DNA of 45,105 bases from Oehlia diaphana (lineage: Eukaryota > Glomeromycota > Glomeromycetes > Glomerales > Glomeraceae), in the NCBI GenBank assembly GCA_003833135.1, contig QZLH01000629.1, positions 19,811 to 64,915 on the forward strand, given 5' to 3'. Below are positions 1 through 11,500 of this stretch, piece after piece (position 1 is the stretch's first letter; each line of letters opens with the position of its first letter). Both the position numbers and the translations under genes were made by a program. Under the pieces are notes generated by a model. It was not told the origin of the DNA. It saw nothing but the letters and a program-made list of their open reading frames with translations, and ran no database searches.

Positions 1-300
1 GATTTATTTTTTATAAATTTATGCTCTTTGGAAAGCCCTTGATCTGGTTTATATGAACGAAAAAAGAGCTTGCTGATTGGATCATTGGATCTGGAGATAT
101 TTACGTTTAAAGTTGTGACTTGTGATACAAATTTTTAGCATATATAATAAGTGCTAAGAATTATATTAATTTAAGGAAATATTTACCAAATTATAGTATA
201 ATAACATTGAATAAATATTTTTTAATACTCATCCCCAATTTACTGTATATTATATATTATTTTGTATAATAAAAATGTAATAAAATCAATATTTTAATTA

Positions 301-570
301 AAGGTAAATAAATCAGCCCATATGGTGCCATATTTGCAAGTCGAGGATAAATAGTTTCATTTGACTATCATGTATAAACATATATATAAAAGTGAATTTA
401 ACTATTAGAAAAAAGAAAACCAATTTCATTTACAAATAAATTACCTTCCACCATTCTAAAGGGTCCATTTTAAGCGAGATTACAGGTTTATTAAGATAAT
501 CTTGAAGTTCATCAATATCTTCAATATTATTTTCAAATTCAAATAATTCAAATAAAAAATTGTGTTTCAT
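301..570 (-). pseudogene. hAT-family transposase C-terminal fragment
   Basis: On the minus strand, 570-445 reads as an open segment ending in DPLEWWK. A plausible intron (365-444, GT-AG, 80 nt) joins it in frame to SNETIYPRLANMAPYG at 364 and below. Seen: the DPLxWW core followed by YPxLAxMA. Known: this is the signature of the hAT transposase C-terminal dimerisation region, which normally continues into a Ser-Glu-Arg motif. Here the match dies after the YG residues, and no catalytic or BED-finger part is visible within the window, so it is a broken remnant. The rest of the element could lie left of the window or be lost. Confidence 0.65.
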
Positions 571-829
571 CTTTCTACGATTACTGATTGCTAATTTAAC
601 AATATATACATATATTTTTTAATAAAGTATAATAAAATGTATTAAAAATTTAATAATTATGTAAGTTTTATATATAGTTAGTACACTTCTTTATAATCAC
701 AGAAAATGGCTTATTTCAAATGTGTGACTATAAAGAGAGTTGACTGTAATTATACTTTATGTATATCATTGGCTAAATTAATTAAATATTTTTAATTCTG
801 ATTAAAGTTGTAATTTTAATTGAAATTGG

Positions 830-2340
830 TTGTAATAATTACTACTGGTAAGCTTTAGCAATATTTTATAATCATTGTAAAAATCTTAATTTTTTAAAAT
901 ATTAAAAAGTTGCAAAAGTAACACATCATTTTTTTTGATAAAATGTGCTGTATCTGATAAACTAACCAATCAATTATATAAAAATTTATATTTTCATAAA
1001 TTATATAATAAGTAATAGGTATTGCTAAATATCACCAGTGGTAGATTTATGATATAATACTGGTCAGTATTTTATTAGATTTTAATTCAAGTTAAAAGTA
1101 CATTATAATACTGGTATAGTAACAATTACTACTGATTAAGGATGGTTAACAGTCCTAGAAGATCATGGTCACACCAGTCCTATATTCTAAAAAGACGGAC
1201 CAGTTCGTCTTGCGTAGGACAGCGATCTTTCAGTTTTGGGCTAATTCTAGCCAAATACATAGTGTCAGCTAGAATTACTAAATACGGCAGTTACATGATC
1301 CCAGATAAATAGTTTAACCAGGCAAAAAATTTTTTACTGGTTCTGCCATTATAATATAAAATTTTTTGTATTACACTTTCTTGTAATTCTGGCTAGCACT
1401 ATAAGTTTGGCCTGTATTAACAGTAGGACTGAAAAGACTGAAAGACCGTAGTCCAGTTTTAAGACTGGCAGTTCTAGGACTGGTAGAAATGATGACCATC
1501 TTTACTACTAATGAACTTTAGCAATTTTTATAAATAATTTACATTTTAAATTTTATTTTGATTGGCTTTAATTTTAACATTAATTTACTATGTGATTAAT
1601 AATTAATAATAGGGATGATGCGTTATTTTTACAAACTACTGTAGCTCTGCTTGATATTATAATTAAAATATTAAAAATTGAAATTTTTAATTTATCTGAA
1701 ATAGTTGAATCTTTTACAAATATAAATCATTATTAGGACAGATACAAAAGTTTTTGGATAAGGTTTAAATTTTCTTTAAATAATATACAAGCAATATATA
1801 TGGCAGTATTTTATTTAATTATATCCTTAACTAATACTTTCATAAATTGCATGAATTAGAATTTCAGATTTTCTGTTTTAATGGAAGACAACAATAGAAC
1901 TATATTTTTTATTTATATGAGTTATGAAAATAGCTGTAAATTTAACGATGAAGAGAAGTTCAATCTTTTTTTATGAAATATTAATAAAAAAATATTTGAT
2001 AAATATAAAAATGACTGGATATTAATGTATAATCAGAAGATAAAGAAATATGAATTTAAATATACAAGTTATATATATTAATATAATAAAATTATATTAT
2101 AATAGCACAATAGTTTTTAAACTTAAATAATTTTTATTAACCTATTTAAAGTTTATAGATTTTAAATAATTAAATTGATTGTAATTTAAAAAATTATATA
2201 GTTTTTATACTTTTTTTATAATAAATTATTTATTATTATAATAAGATATTTATACGAAAATTGTATTAAATAAAAAACAAATTTTCCTAAATATTATAAT
2301 AGACTTAAAGATTATAGTTTACCAGTAGTGATTATTACAA
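830..2340. mobile_element. Relic of a non-autonomous inverted-repeat element
   Basis: The 22-mer at 830-851 and the reverse complement of 2319-2340 agree at 21 of 22 positions; both contain ATAAT-y-ACTACTGGTAA. The 1.5 kb between them has no open reading frame of note. The right terminus, read outward to 2347, forms a small palindrome (ACCAGT / ACTGGT). It resembles the terminus of the 117-bp MITE at 40361-40477, with mostly C-to-T and G-to-A differences. No clear target duplication is visible, so the exact ends and superfamily are uncertain. Confidence 0.45.
1139..1505. mobile_element. Foldback MITE-like imperfect palindrome
   Basis: The two arms are inverted copies. AGTCCTAGAA at about 1151 recurs inverted near 1480; the wordings around TCTTTCAGT and CTAGCCAGAATTAC recur inverted between about 1230-1290 and 1385-1445. 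The centre is a short hairpin with AACCAG and CTGGTT arms near 1317-1343. It contains no coding sequence. It sits inside the larger inverted-terminus relic (830-2340), which suggests a nested insertion or the core of the same element. Confidence 0.5.
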
Positions 2341-3267
2341 CTGGTGATTGTTATTAGTACTTAATTCTAACTAAATTATAATTTTAGCTGAAGTTAATAA
2401 CTCTTGTTCAAATTTTTATGATTTTCTCAAGAACTGCCTGAATAACATCCCTTTTAATATAAGAAAACCTCATTTTTCTTGTTCAGCATTTTAGTTAATT
2501 TTGGAATAAAATCCTAATTTATTAAAAATTATCATTTCTAACCTTTTTTGTCCCTTTTTTTCTCCTAAAATTGCATATAAAAAATACTGTATAGAAATAA
2601 CGCTAGCAATTTTATACTGATAAAAGAATATATATACAGTATATCAGATATTATTTGTGATACTTTTGATTTGCATTAGTTAACAAATCGAACTAAGATG
2701 TTTTTGGATAAACGGTATAAATTAAGTTATATTTTTTAAGTTAATAAGATATATAGACAATAACCATGTAATTAACAAAGAATTTCAATAAATGCTTGAT
2801 TTTCAACAGGGTTTCATGTCTGATGGCTAACTGTATAGTACTGTATGGAGAAATTACTATTTATGTCAAACTTTTATACCAAGAAAAATGGAGTGCTAAA
2901 CGTAGCTTTTGTCGTCATAAATTCATAATTTTTGCGCAAGCATTTATATTCAGGATATTCAGGTGATTCAGCCTGTATTGCCCGTATTTTAATTGGCAAC
3001 AATTCCGTGAGAAAAAAAGCTTATTTTGTTAGATATATTTGGTCAGAAATGAAATGCATCGATTTGGTATTAGCCTGTCACGTTTAGTAGTGTGCAATTT
3101 TCACAAAGAAAACGACTTACTATTTATGGAATCATTTCCCAGCGATCTTATTGATATAACTCCATTTATCGTTTTCCCTTTCATTTTCAACTCTCCTCGC
3201 TTTCGTACCTTTTCTCAAAAAAAAAAAATAAAAATAAAAATAAAATAATAATATAGTAATAATTAAA

Positions 3268-3578
3268 ATGAACGCATCAAATACGATCTCGCGATTTGGT
3301 TCAAAAAATTTTACAATGTGGTAAATAATTTAAATAAATTTTAACATATTTACCTATTTACTTTAACTTTATTTTCATTATTTTAAAGGTTAACGGCATC
3401 GATAGTTGGGGGAGCAACACTTTACAGTTTTTCTAAATCTCAAGTACAAAGAACAGGTTTTCAGTATGATTTATCCTCTCATTCAAATGGTAATATTGAA
3501 AATTTAAGAAGTGAATGGAAAAAGCAAAATAATGGTATTGGTCTAAAAGATGTTACTCGCTCTTGTGGTGGTGTTTGA
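3268..3578 (+). CDS. Small single-pass membrane protein, unknown function
   Basis: Two exons, 3268-3320 and 3389-3578, flank a 68-nt GT-AG intron (donor gtaaat, acceptor ttaaag). They encode 80 aa starting MNASNTISRFGSKNF. A short hydrophobic stretch (MWLTASIVGGATLYSF, about residues 17-32) follows a weakly basic N-terminus. The rest is hydrophilic and ends RSCGGV. The reading frame runs across the splice without a stop, and the second exon has codon use like the neighbouring genes. I do not recognise the family. Size and layout would fit a small mitochondrial inner-membrane protein, but that is inference only. No gene lies closer than about 1.2 kb downstream. Confidence 0.6.
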
Positions 3579-4764
3579 GGTTTTTTTGTTTTTTTTTTAA
3601 AAAAAAGAAAATATGTATACATTGTATTTTTTTTCTTGCGACTTTATGTAAATTATTAAGTTATTAGCTTTTTATTTCTTTTATTCTTTTTTCTTTTTTT
3701 TTTCTTTTTTTTTCTTTTTGTATATAATATTTTTTTTTAAAAAAAAAATGTTCTCACGGAATGGGAGATCATGTATTTTTTATTCACGGATTTCGCCAAA
3801 TTACGGAATTTTTATTCACAATCGATTACGTTAGATTATGTTGGGGACGACTAAAAACAAAAAAGATAATGTAGATCATTGGTCTATTTGATATATAATT
3901 GTTATCAAGAAATAAAAATACTTTTTTTCTCTTCATTATCAGTTAAGAAAGTGGAAATATTTAAATGGTTTTTTATTTGTATTACGATACAACCAATGAA
4001 ACCTGAATTGAATGATAACCGATAACATGATAAACAGATAAACGCAATAATAAAAATTTTCAAATTTTTTATTATTGTGTAATGATCTGCATAAGATCAA
4101 TGAGATCATTTGTCCGTGCGTAACGGCTTTTTTGACGTTATAATTTCTGTTTCTGTATTTCTGTTTCTGATCACCTTAGGATTGTGTATCATTTCGTTGA
4201 AGTAATATATTCTTGTGAAATGAGGTAAGGCTCAAGGCGCGGGAAATGGGAATTACAAATTATAAATGTTATAAAAGAGCATAATTTTAATTCTAAATAA
4301 TTATTCATCTTATTCGTCTTTAAAACAAGAAACGTTCTATTGCAGTAAGTACATTTCGATGGTATGAGGTTGAATTAGTGTCAATAACCCTATTGATATT
4401 ATCAAATTTCGCGTTATAGTAGTAGAAAGCAAAAGTAGTTTATTAAAGAAATATTGAGAAATCATTTTTTTTTCGCAATTTAATTAACGAAGAGCTGAGA
4501 TTTAAATAATTTGTTTATACTTGATTTAAGTAAATTAGAAATTATTTAAAAAATTTGTTTCTCTAATCTCTCATTATTCCAGATATTCAACATACTTCAT
4601 TGTATATATTACTCATTTATCCTATCAATTACAAAAGAGAATATTACAAATGAAAATATATTTTAATAGTTATATTTAAAATCTTGATTCTATTATTCCA
4701 AATAATAAGAAAATATCGAGGTTAAATAATTTTGACTTTTACTTTTATGAAGAATTTTTCTTTT
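3579..4764. other. Intergenic, nothing recognised
   Basis: This is the 3' flank of two convergent genes (the small membrane protein and bL19m). It contains long T and A tracts just after 3580 and near 3680-3750 and no coding signal. No repeat or RNA gene was seen. Confidence 0.6.
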
Positions 4765-5466
4765 TCAACTAGTTGGTGTATTATATTTATTATTAATTAT
4801 ATTTTGTTTAGAGTTGATTTCCTTTCTTTCTCTTTCCCTTTTGAGTAGATCACTAATTTGAAAAGCTTTACCAGGTTGATCTCTTAAATAATATAATTTG
4901 GCTCTTCTATAACCTTCACCTCTTGATAAAATTTTAATTGATTTAATTAAAGGTGAATTAATAAAAAATTTTTGTTCTACTCCAACTTTTAATATAATAT
5001 TCCTTAAAATAAAATTTGTATCAACACCTCTTCTTCTAATACTTATACAAATTCCTGCAAAAGCTGTCGTACCACTCTTACTTATAGAGGAAGAAGGATT
5101 TTTAATTGATGCCATTGATGTATAACTTTCTACTAATAATACATCTCCAGGTTTAATTCTATCTTTACCATGTTTAGCAAATAATTTAAATCTATCATCT
5201 GGAACTTTATTTCGATTTTCATAATTTATTACTTCCATTACATTTTTGTTATTTATTAATGGGGTTGAAAATTGTTTAGGAATTATAATTGATCCTGGAG
5301 GTTCATATGTCTTTGCTTGAAAAAAAAAGAATAAATTTAATTTAGAAAAGTTTTGATTAAAAAAATTACTTTAAAATTTTTTACCTTGAGAATTATTTGT
5401 TAATTTCTTAATATGATTAATTAACGAAAATGAAGGGTAGTTAAATTTTTTTGAAAGTTTAAACAT
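4765..5466 (-). CDS. Mitochondrial large-subunit ribosomal protein bL19m
   Basis: Two exons on the minus strand, 5466-5385 and 5315-4765, are joined across a 69-nt intron (donor gtaaaa, acceptor tttcaag) and encode 210 aa. The core from about residue 75 shows the L19 pattern: KPGDVLLVESYTS, FAGICISIRRRGVDTNFILR, VGVEQKFFINSP and a basic RRAKLYYLRDQPGKA tail. The N-terminus (MFKLSKKFNYPSFSL) is basic and hydroxylated, like a mitochondrial presequence. Bacterial L19 is about 115 aa; the extra N- and C-terminal stretches are usual for mitoribosomal versions (yeast IMG1). It acts in the mitoribosome near the subunit interface. A shorter reading starting at Met in MEVINYENR (5238) is possible but would drop the presequence. 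Confidence 0.9.
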
Positions 5467-5756
5467 TGTAACATGAACGAAGGAACTTGATAATCTATTT
5501 CACGATATAAAAAAAAAATTTTTTTAATAAGATGTCGATCATGTGATTAACCGAACAGTTAACCTATATATGATAAGGATTTACTTTTAAACGAAAAAAT
5601 TTATGGCCGTGGGCAACGAGCTCCTAATTTTAGCATTTTCTACTTTATTACATTGTTTAAAACAATTAAATTCTAAAAATTGTAATTTTTAAAGTGAATA
5701 TTAAATTATAAAAACTTTATATATTAATGAAATAATGTTATCTATTGAAAATTCTT
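5467..5756. other. Short intergenic spacer
   Basis: This 290-bp spacer lies between the bL19m start and the end of the NPP gene, so it holds the bL19m promoter and the NPP 3' end. It includes an A/T-rich tract near 5508-5526 and no other feature that I can support. Confidence 0.5.
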
Positions 5757-7598
5757 TTATATTATGCCACCATCAGTACCATTATTAAGAGCAGGTTTTA
5801 ATCCTAAAATATTACACATTATATTATATACTTCTATATCAATAAATGGGCTAACAACTTTTCCGATTCCCTTCTTATCCTTAAAATAAGGACCATTAGC
5901 CAAAAATATTGATCTCATAGTAGGTTCTTGATTATCATAACCATGAACACCATTAGGTAATGTGTGATTTGCGGAATCTCTATGAGAGGTTAATGACCAA
6001 CCAACAGGTGGTATACAAATTACTGGATCAATTCTTTCAGAGTTCCTGTAATGAAATCTTTCTGGAATGTTTTCTCTTAAATAACATTTCCATGGCTGAT
6101 TTTCGCTTGCATTTTGAAGTAAATTAAATATTCCTTCTGTATCAGAATCATTATATGGTCGTATACCAGCTAACGGAAATAATTCTATTGGATGTATTTT
6201 TGTTACGTTAAATATATCATCTAAAAAAGTTACGTTTGATGGTTTTGGTGCCATTCCATGGTCGCTAACCTGTTAACAAAATTAAAAAAAAAACGATAAA
6301 GTAAAAAATAAAAAAAAAATTACTATTTTTTTTTAAAAAAAAATAACATATGTACTTACAAATATTATGTTTACAATGTCAGTTAAGTTTCTTTCTTCAA
6401 TTTTATTTAATAAATTTTTAACAAATCCATCAGCAATTTTAAGAGCTTCATTAACTTCTTGAGAATCAGGTCCAAATCTATGTCCCGCAGAATCAATTAT
6501 ACTAACATATCCTGCTAAAAATGTTGGTCTATCTTCTAATTCCATATCTAACCAATCAATTAAATGATTGACTTTTTCATCCAAGTTTGTGCTAGAATTG
6601 AATGAGTGCAAATATGTTGGAGTATGTCCTTCTATTACCGATGATGACCCTACCCACATTGATACTGCCGATTTTTGTTTTTGTTTGACAGTTGTTACCC
6701 ATATTGGTTCACCTTTCCACCATTTAGAATCAGTACTTTTATTTGGATTTGTATAAACAAAATTATCTTTTAATACTGGATCATAAAATTCATTCGCTAC
6801 TATTCCATGTGATTCCGGATATAATCCTGTTACTATGGTGTAATGATTTGGAAATGTCATCGACTATTTTTTTTTAAAAAAAAATATTATTAATATACAT
6901 AATAATAATATATTATCAATCTTTTCTTGAAAAAAAAAACAACCAAAATTATCATTAATAACGTACTGGAAAAGATGGAATCATGTGTTCAGCTTTTACT
7001 CCTTTTTGAACTAATATATGTATAAATTTAAAATAAGTATAAGTATTTTTAATAATTTTTTTAAAAAAAGGTTTAAACGATATTAAATGATAAATTCTTA
7101 CCGAATTCATTAATGGTCGGAGTGACGTTTCTATCTAAATAATCAGATCTAAATCCATCAAATGAAACTATTATAACAGTATTATGAAATTTATGAGTTC
7201 CATTTGAGAACAATGGTGGTATAAATGGTATTTTATTACGTGGAAATAATGTTAAAAGGATGGTTCCGCCTAACATTGATAACAATAATATAATCAAACA
7301 CATTCTTAAAAGAAATATTCTACGAGCCTTTTTTTTAAAAAAAAAATTTTTTTGTTTAAATATCATTATTTTTTAACCAATTTTTTTTTAAAATAAAATG
7401 ATGAATTTTTACCTCATTTGGTGTGCTCTTTAGTGATTCTTCATCAGTTAAAACACCACTCAATAAACCGGCTCTTTCTTCCCTAACATCATTAATAGGA
7501 CGTTCTTGTTCCTCAGATGCTTCTCGATCACTATTTCTGTCAACACTACTTTGTCTTCTTGAATCAACTTCAGTATCGTGTAATGGTAAAGAAGCCAT
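5757..7598 (-). CDS. Type II membrane nucleotide pyrophosphatase/phosphodiesterase
   Basis: Five exons (7598-7413, 7327-7102, 7010-6967, 6863-6360, 6269-5757) encode 490 aa. After a 65-residue acidic cytosolic-type tail comes one hydrophobic segment (about residues 66-90), so the catalytic part faces the lumen or cell exterior. The alkaline-phosphatase-fold NPP residues are all present: D119 in VSFDGFRSDY, the nucleophile T155 in SMTFPNHYTIVTG, D276 and H280 in IDSAGHRFG, D323-H324 in SDHGM, and H429 in GVHGYDN. These would bind two zinc ions and hydrolyse nucleotide phosphodiester or pyrophosphate bonds. The protein lacks the C-terminal nuclease-like domain of animal NPP1-3 and is shorter than the yeast NPPs. 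Substrate is not predictable from sequence; roles in phosphate scavenging or nucleotide-sugar turnover are inference. It is divergent with SDHAF2. Confidence 0.9.
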
Positions 7599-7833
7599 CT
7601 TTTTCTAAAATAATACAATTTATTCAAATTATTTCAAATTATACAAGTAAAAGAATCATTATATGATTTATATGTTTAAATTAAACGTACATAAAAAGTA
7701 AAAACACGATCTATTTTACTTTTACGCGGGTAAATCGCACAGCCTGTTTGTGTAACTTTCGTAATTTTTTTTATTTATAAAATGAGAATTCTATTTTCAG
7801 GTTAATTGATTTAGATTTTAGATCTAAAAAAAA
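7599..7833. promoter_or_regulatory. Probable bidirectional promoter NPP / SDHAF2
   Basis: The start codons of two divergent genes are 235 bp apart, so both promoters must lie here or overlap the genes. The centre (about 7720-7760) is the least AT-rich part and includes an ACGCGG run. No specific factor site is claimed. Confidence 0.5.
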
Positions 7834-8343
7834 ATGATTCGTTTTACATTACAATTTGTTCATTACAACAAAAATATTATATCAAACAAACTAATATCTC
7901 CAATTAAACCAACAACTTTTATTCTTTCAAGAAATAAATCAAATAACTCTTCGAATTCAAATTCTTCTTCACCTACTGAAAAAATTGTTCATGATTCAAA
8001 TTTTGATCCTTCATTACCTTATAGTAATTTACCGCCAATACCACGTCCAAATGAATCAATAGAAAAAAAACGTTCTCGTTTACTTTATCAATCTCGTAAA
8101 CGTGGTATATTAGAAACGGATTTAATATTATCCACTTTTGCTAGTAAATATTTAAAAACTTTTAATGAGCAAGAATTAAAAGAATATGATGAATTATTAG
8201 ATACACCTGATTGGGACATTTATTATTTTACTATTGATAAAAAACCAATACCTGATAAATGGAAAAATAGTATTATTTTTAATAAATTAAAACAGCACGT
8301 CAAAAATGAAGATAAAATTACCCTAAGGGTACCTGATTTGTAG
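7834..8343 (+). CDS. SDHAF2: Succinate dehydrogenase assembly factor 2 (Sdh5)
   Basis: A single exon encodes 169 aa. The N-terminus is basic with few acidic residues for about 35 residues (a likely mitochondrial presequence), followed by a Ser/Asn linker. From residue 71 comes the conserved core: RPNESIEKKRSRLLYQSRKR, GILETDLILSTFA, an ELKEYDELLD stretch and DWDIYYF. Known: Sdh5/SDHAF2 promotes covalent attachment of FAD to the SDH flavoprotein subunit in the matrix, and the RGxLETD region is the family hallmark. Size matches the family (about 160-170 aa). The start is chosen because it is the first in-frame ATG and gives a presequence. Confidence 0.95.
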   Translation: MIRFTLQFVHYNKNIISNKLISPIKPTTFILSRNKSNNSSNSNSSSPTEKIVHDSNFDPSLPYSNLPPIPRPNESIEKKRSRLLYQSRKRGILETDLILSTFASKYLKTFNEQELKEYDELLDTPDWDIYYFTIDKKPIPDKWKNSIIFNKLKQHVKNEDKITLRVPDL

Positions 8344-8576
8344 ATAGAGAAATTTAATATTCTAGTTTGGTTTTGGGGCCTATAGCTATGCATTTAAAAC
8401 GAGTTTCGAAAAGAATCATGGCAATTCAATTCAATAAACGAGATCAAGATTAAAATAGATAATGAAAATGGGATATTTAAAATAATTTTTATTACAATAA
8501 AAAAAAAATTTGTTGTATAAAAAACTTTTGTTTATTCAATTCGCTTTGATAATAGGTATATACTCTAATGGAAAAA

Positions 8577-11500
8577 TTAATACCATCTTGCGTTTAATTT
8601 CTTTCTTCTTACCTATAAGAAGAAAAAAAAAGGAATTATAACATTAAATTTCAAATTAAAATAAATATAAATTAGGTTTTCTCTCACATACCATTGGTTT
8701 TGTAATAAGAATACTCAAAATTAATCCTAAAATAGTTGCTAATAAAGTTCCCTTACTAAAATCTTCACTTAATACATCAAATGTTTTTGATGGTGCTTCT
8801 CTTGTAAACCATAAGTCTAATCCATATGCTAGCACTAAAGAAGTTGATTCGAGCAATGCTGGTGATGTTATTATATGTCTAATACCAGCAATCTAAAAAA
8901 AAGAGAGAGAGATTTACTGTACATTAGAAATATTTCCAAAAAGTTTTTTTTAAAAAATTTTATATTAAATTTACCGATAGGTGATAACTTAAAACCCATT
9001 TTTTATTATCTGGAATAGCCGGATCGTAAGGAATAAGCATTTCTTCTTTATCCTCGTTAGTTAACGCATGCTGAGGTCGACGTGGATCGAGAAATCTTTT
9101 AGATACACCAAATACTTGGTCTGTATCCAAGGCAACTATAAAACATAAAACGTATAATTTAAATTAAATATTCAAAATATTTCAATTAATTAAATTTTTT
9201 TTTTTTCCCTTACATAGAAATTCTCTTGTTGCAATTCCATGCTTTGTGGTAGTAACTCCGATTGCGTTTACACCATATGGGAACATATATGCTTGAGCAC
9301 TAACATACGGACGATCATGTGCAAATGAAGAAAATACTGAACTATAAAATTAGCGAAAGATATATGTATAAATGTAATTAATTACTAAATTTGTAATTCG
9401 GTTTAATCCAAAATTATATATTTTGTCTTTCATGACATACCTTTCAAATCTTTGATCTTTGTTTTCACTTTCATATAATTCATAAACAACTATTACATAA
9501 CCTTTTTCATTATTATTTTCACTCCAAAAATGATATACAACTGAATTTTCGATTTGTGCAATTCGTACAGGATGTGAAGATCCAACATTCTCATGAATAG
9601 CATGATGTAATATTGATCCTTTAACTACATCGACAAGATATATACTCAAATCTGTAGAAGTTGATGTTGATAATGTGGCAATCGCTACAAGATGTGGATT
9701 GAGATATTTATATAATACTGAACGATCACCGAGAACACGGCCAAGAGATGCAATTTTTTCTAAATTTGAAGAAAAAATAAACAAAAAATTAATGAGAATA
9801 TTTTTCATTTAAAATGGAAGAAACGCGTAAATAATTTTAATTTTATTATTGTTGTACCAATTGGAGGTCTATGCGCAATCGCTGCAATACTTTCACCTTC
9901 AGGAAAATTAAGAGTCCAAATCTCGATAATATCAAATGGCTATAATATTATTGATACGTAATATTAGTAATTATGAATAAAAGCAATAACCTTCCATATT
10001 TTTTTTTTTTTTTTAACGGCTTATTTCTTACTTGTACATTATTTTTGACAACTTTATATCCTTTCAAAGATTTTTCTCCAATATCGTCTGATAAAGTAAA
10101 ATAAAATGATGGTGCGAATTGCATAAAAGCTTTTATCGAGTTTTCATGATTTGGGTATATGTGAAACTATAATCATTATAATCATAATAATTAATTTGAA
10201 GAGAAATAAAAAAAAAAAAATTTAGTACTTCTAATTTAAAAATAATTGTAATAAAAATCATATATTAACCTTGCCTTTAATTCTTCGTCAATTAATGCAA
10301 TAATATGAGTTCTTTCATCAGGTTCTTCAACAGGTAATTTAAGAATACGTTTAGCCGTAATTGGAATTGATAATTCCGGAGGAAAAGAATTTTCATTTTC
10401 TGCGGGAATAAAATTTTCTCCAGTGAGACCGTTCAATCGGAAAAGACGCGTAACGAACTTTCCCTATTTAAAGAATATTAAGAATATTAAGAAAGAAGGC
10501 ACATACGCATCCAAAATCATTAGTACCTTAATTTTTTTTTTTTCTTTCTTTTAACAAATCAAAAAATTAATACCTCTGAATTTTTTTGTGTACCAATCGC
10601 AACAATAATTGGAGGATATTTCACCGTAGAGGATCTTACTATAAAGATATGACTAAACTCAAATACATCATTTCCAAAAAATCGAGACCAAATTATTTGT
10701 CCTTTGTTAATTGTATCTAAAGCTACTAATTTTGTTCGAGTCACGAAAATCAAAAGCTTTCGAAACCCGAAAGTATCCCTATGAAGACTAACTTTGCTTT
10801 TATTAGTTGATTTAAACTCTGCTTCGTAATCACCAGTTATAAGTCGTTGAATATAAGCGGTTAAATAAGCAGGAAAATCCTAAATTTAATATTATGAATA
10901 TTAATTTAATGTTGACTCTTTAAAAAATTCTTTTTAAATATAATTACCTTGAGTTGTTCAATATGAGTTTTTACTCGTCGTAAATAACGAATGAGAGGTG
11001 AAATTGTCTCTGTTTCTTCAGGTTGTTCGGCTAATATTTAAAGTAGTTCGTTATATGAATGTGATATTTAATTGGTTAAAAATAAATAAAAAAAAGTTCT
11101 TTTACATACCAAGTTCATCCGATTCTTGAGTCCATAACTTTCTTTCCGGTAAATCTAGAAATTCTGCTTCAATAGTATGAGCAAGAGATTCTTCGCTCTT
11201 CCATACCACGTCATGATCTTTCCAGAAATGCATGGAACCATCAGCAGAAATCACAAGCATGCGATATCCCATAGCTTTAGAATCAACGTCAAGCACAGAC
11301 TACATGGATAAAGAAAAAATATTATGATCCCTTCAAGCATATATGAATTTATTATTTCATTTTTAACGTACCTTCACCAAGTTACCATATGAATTCAATG
11401 AATAAGGAATTTTATAATTCCCTAGAATTGTTTCTGTACTGGGCGCAATAATTTCTACTTCTGAAACATTCTATTTAAAAATTTTTTTTTTTATCAATTA

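Larger units (their letters stand above)
571..3267. other. Gene-free AT-rich stretch with element relics
   Basis: No conserved coding segment is visible over this 2.7 kb. The part from about 830 to 2340 is bounded by matching inverted termini and contains a long imperfect palindrome (1139-1505); both are listed separately. The last 900 bases before the gene at 3268 show nothing recognisable. A 69-codon open frame at 3039-3248 ends in an A-rich tract and has no family resemblance. Confidence 0.7.

Noticed and set aside
10260..10275. GT donor (GCAAG then GTTAAT) for EMC1 intron 12
   Set aside because: It would shift exon 13 out of frame and break a gap-free match to EMC1; the GC donor resolves both.
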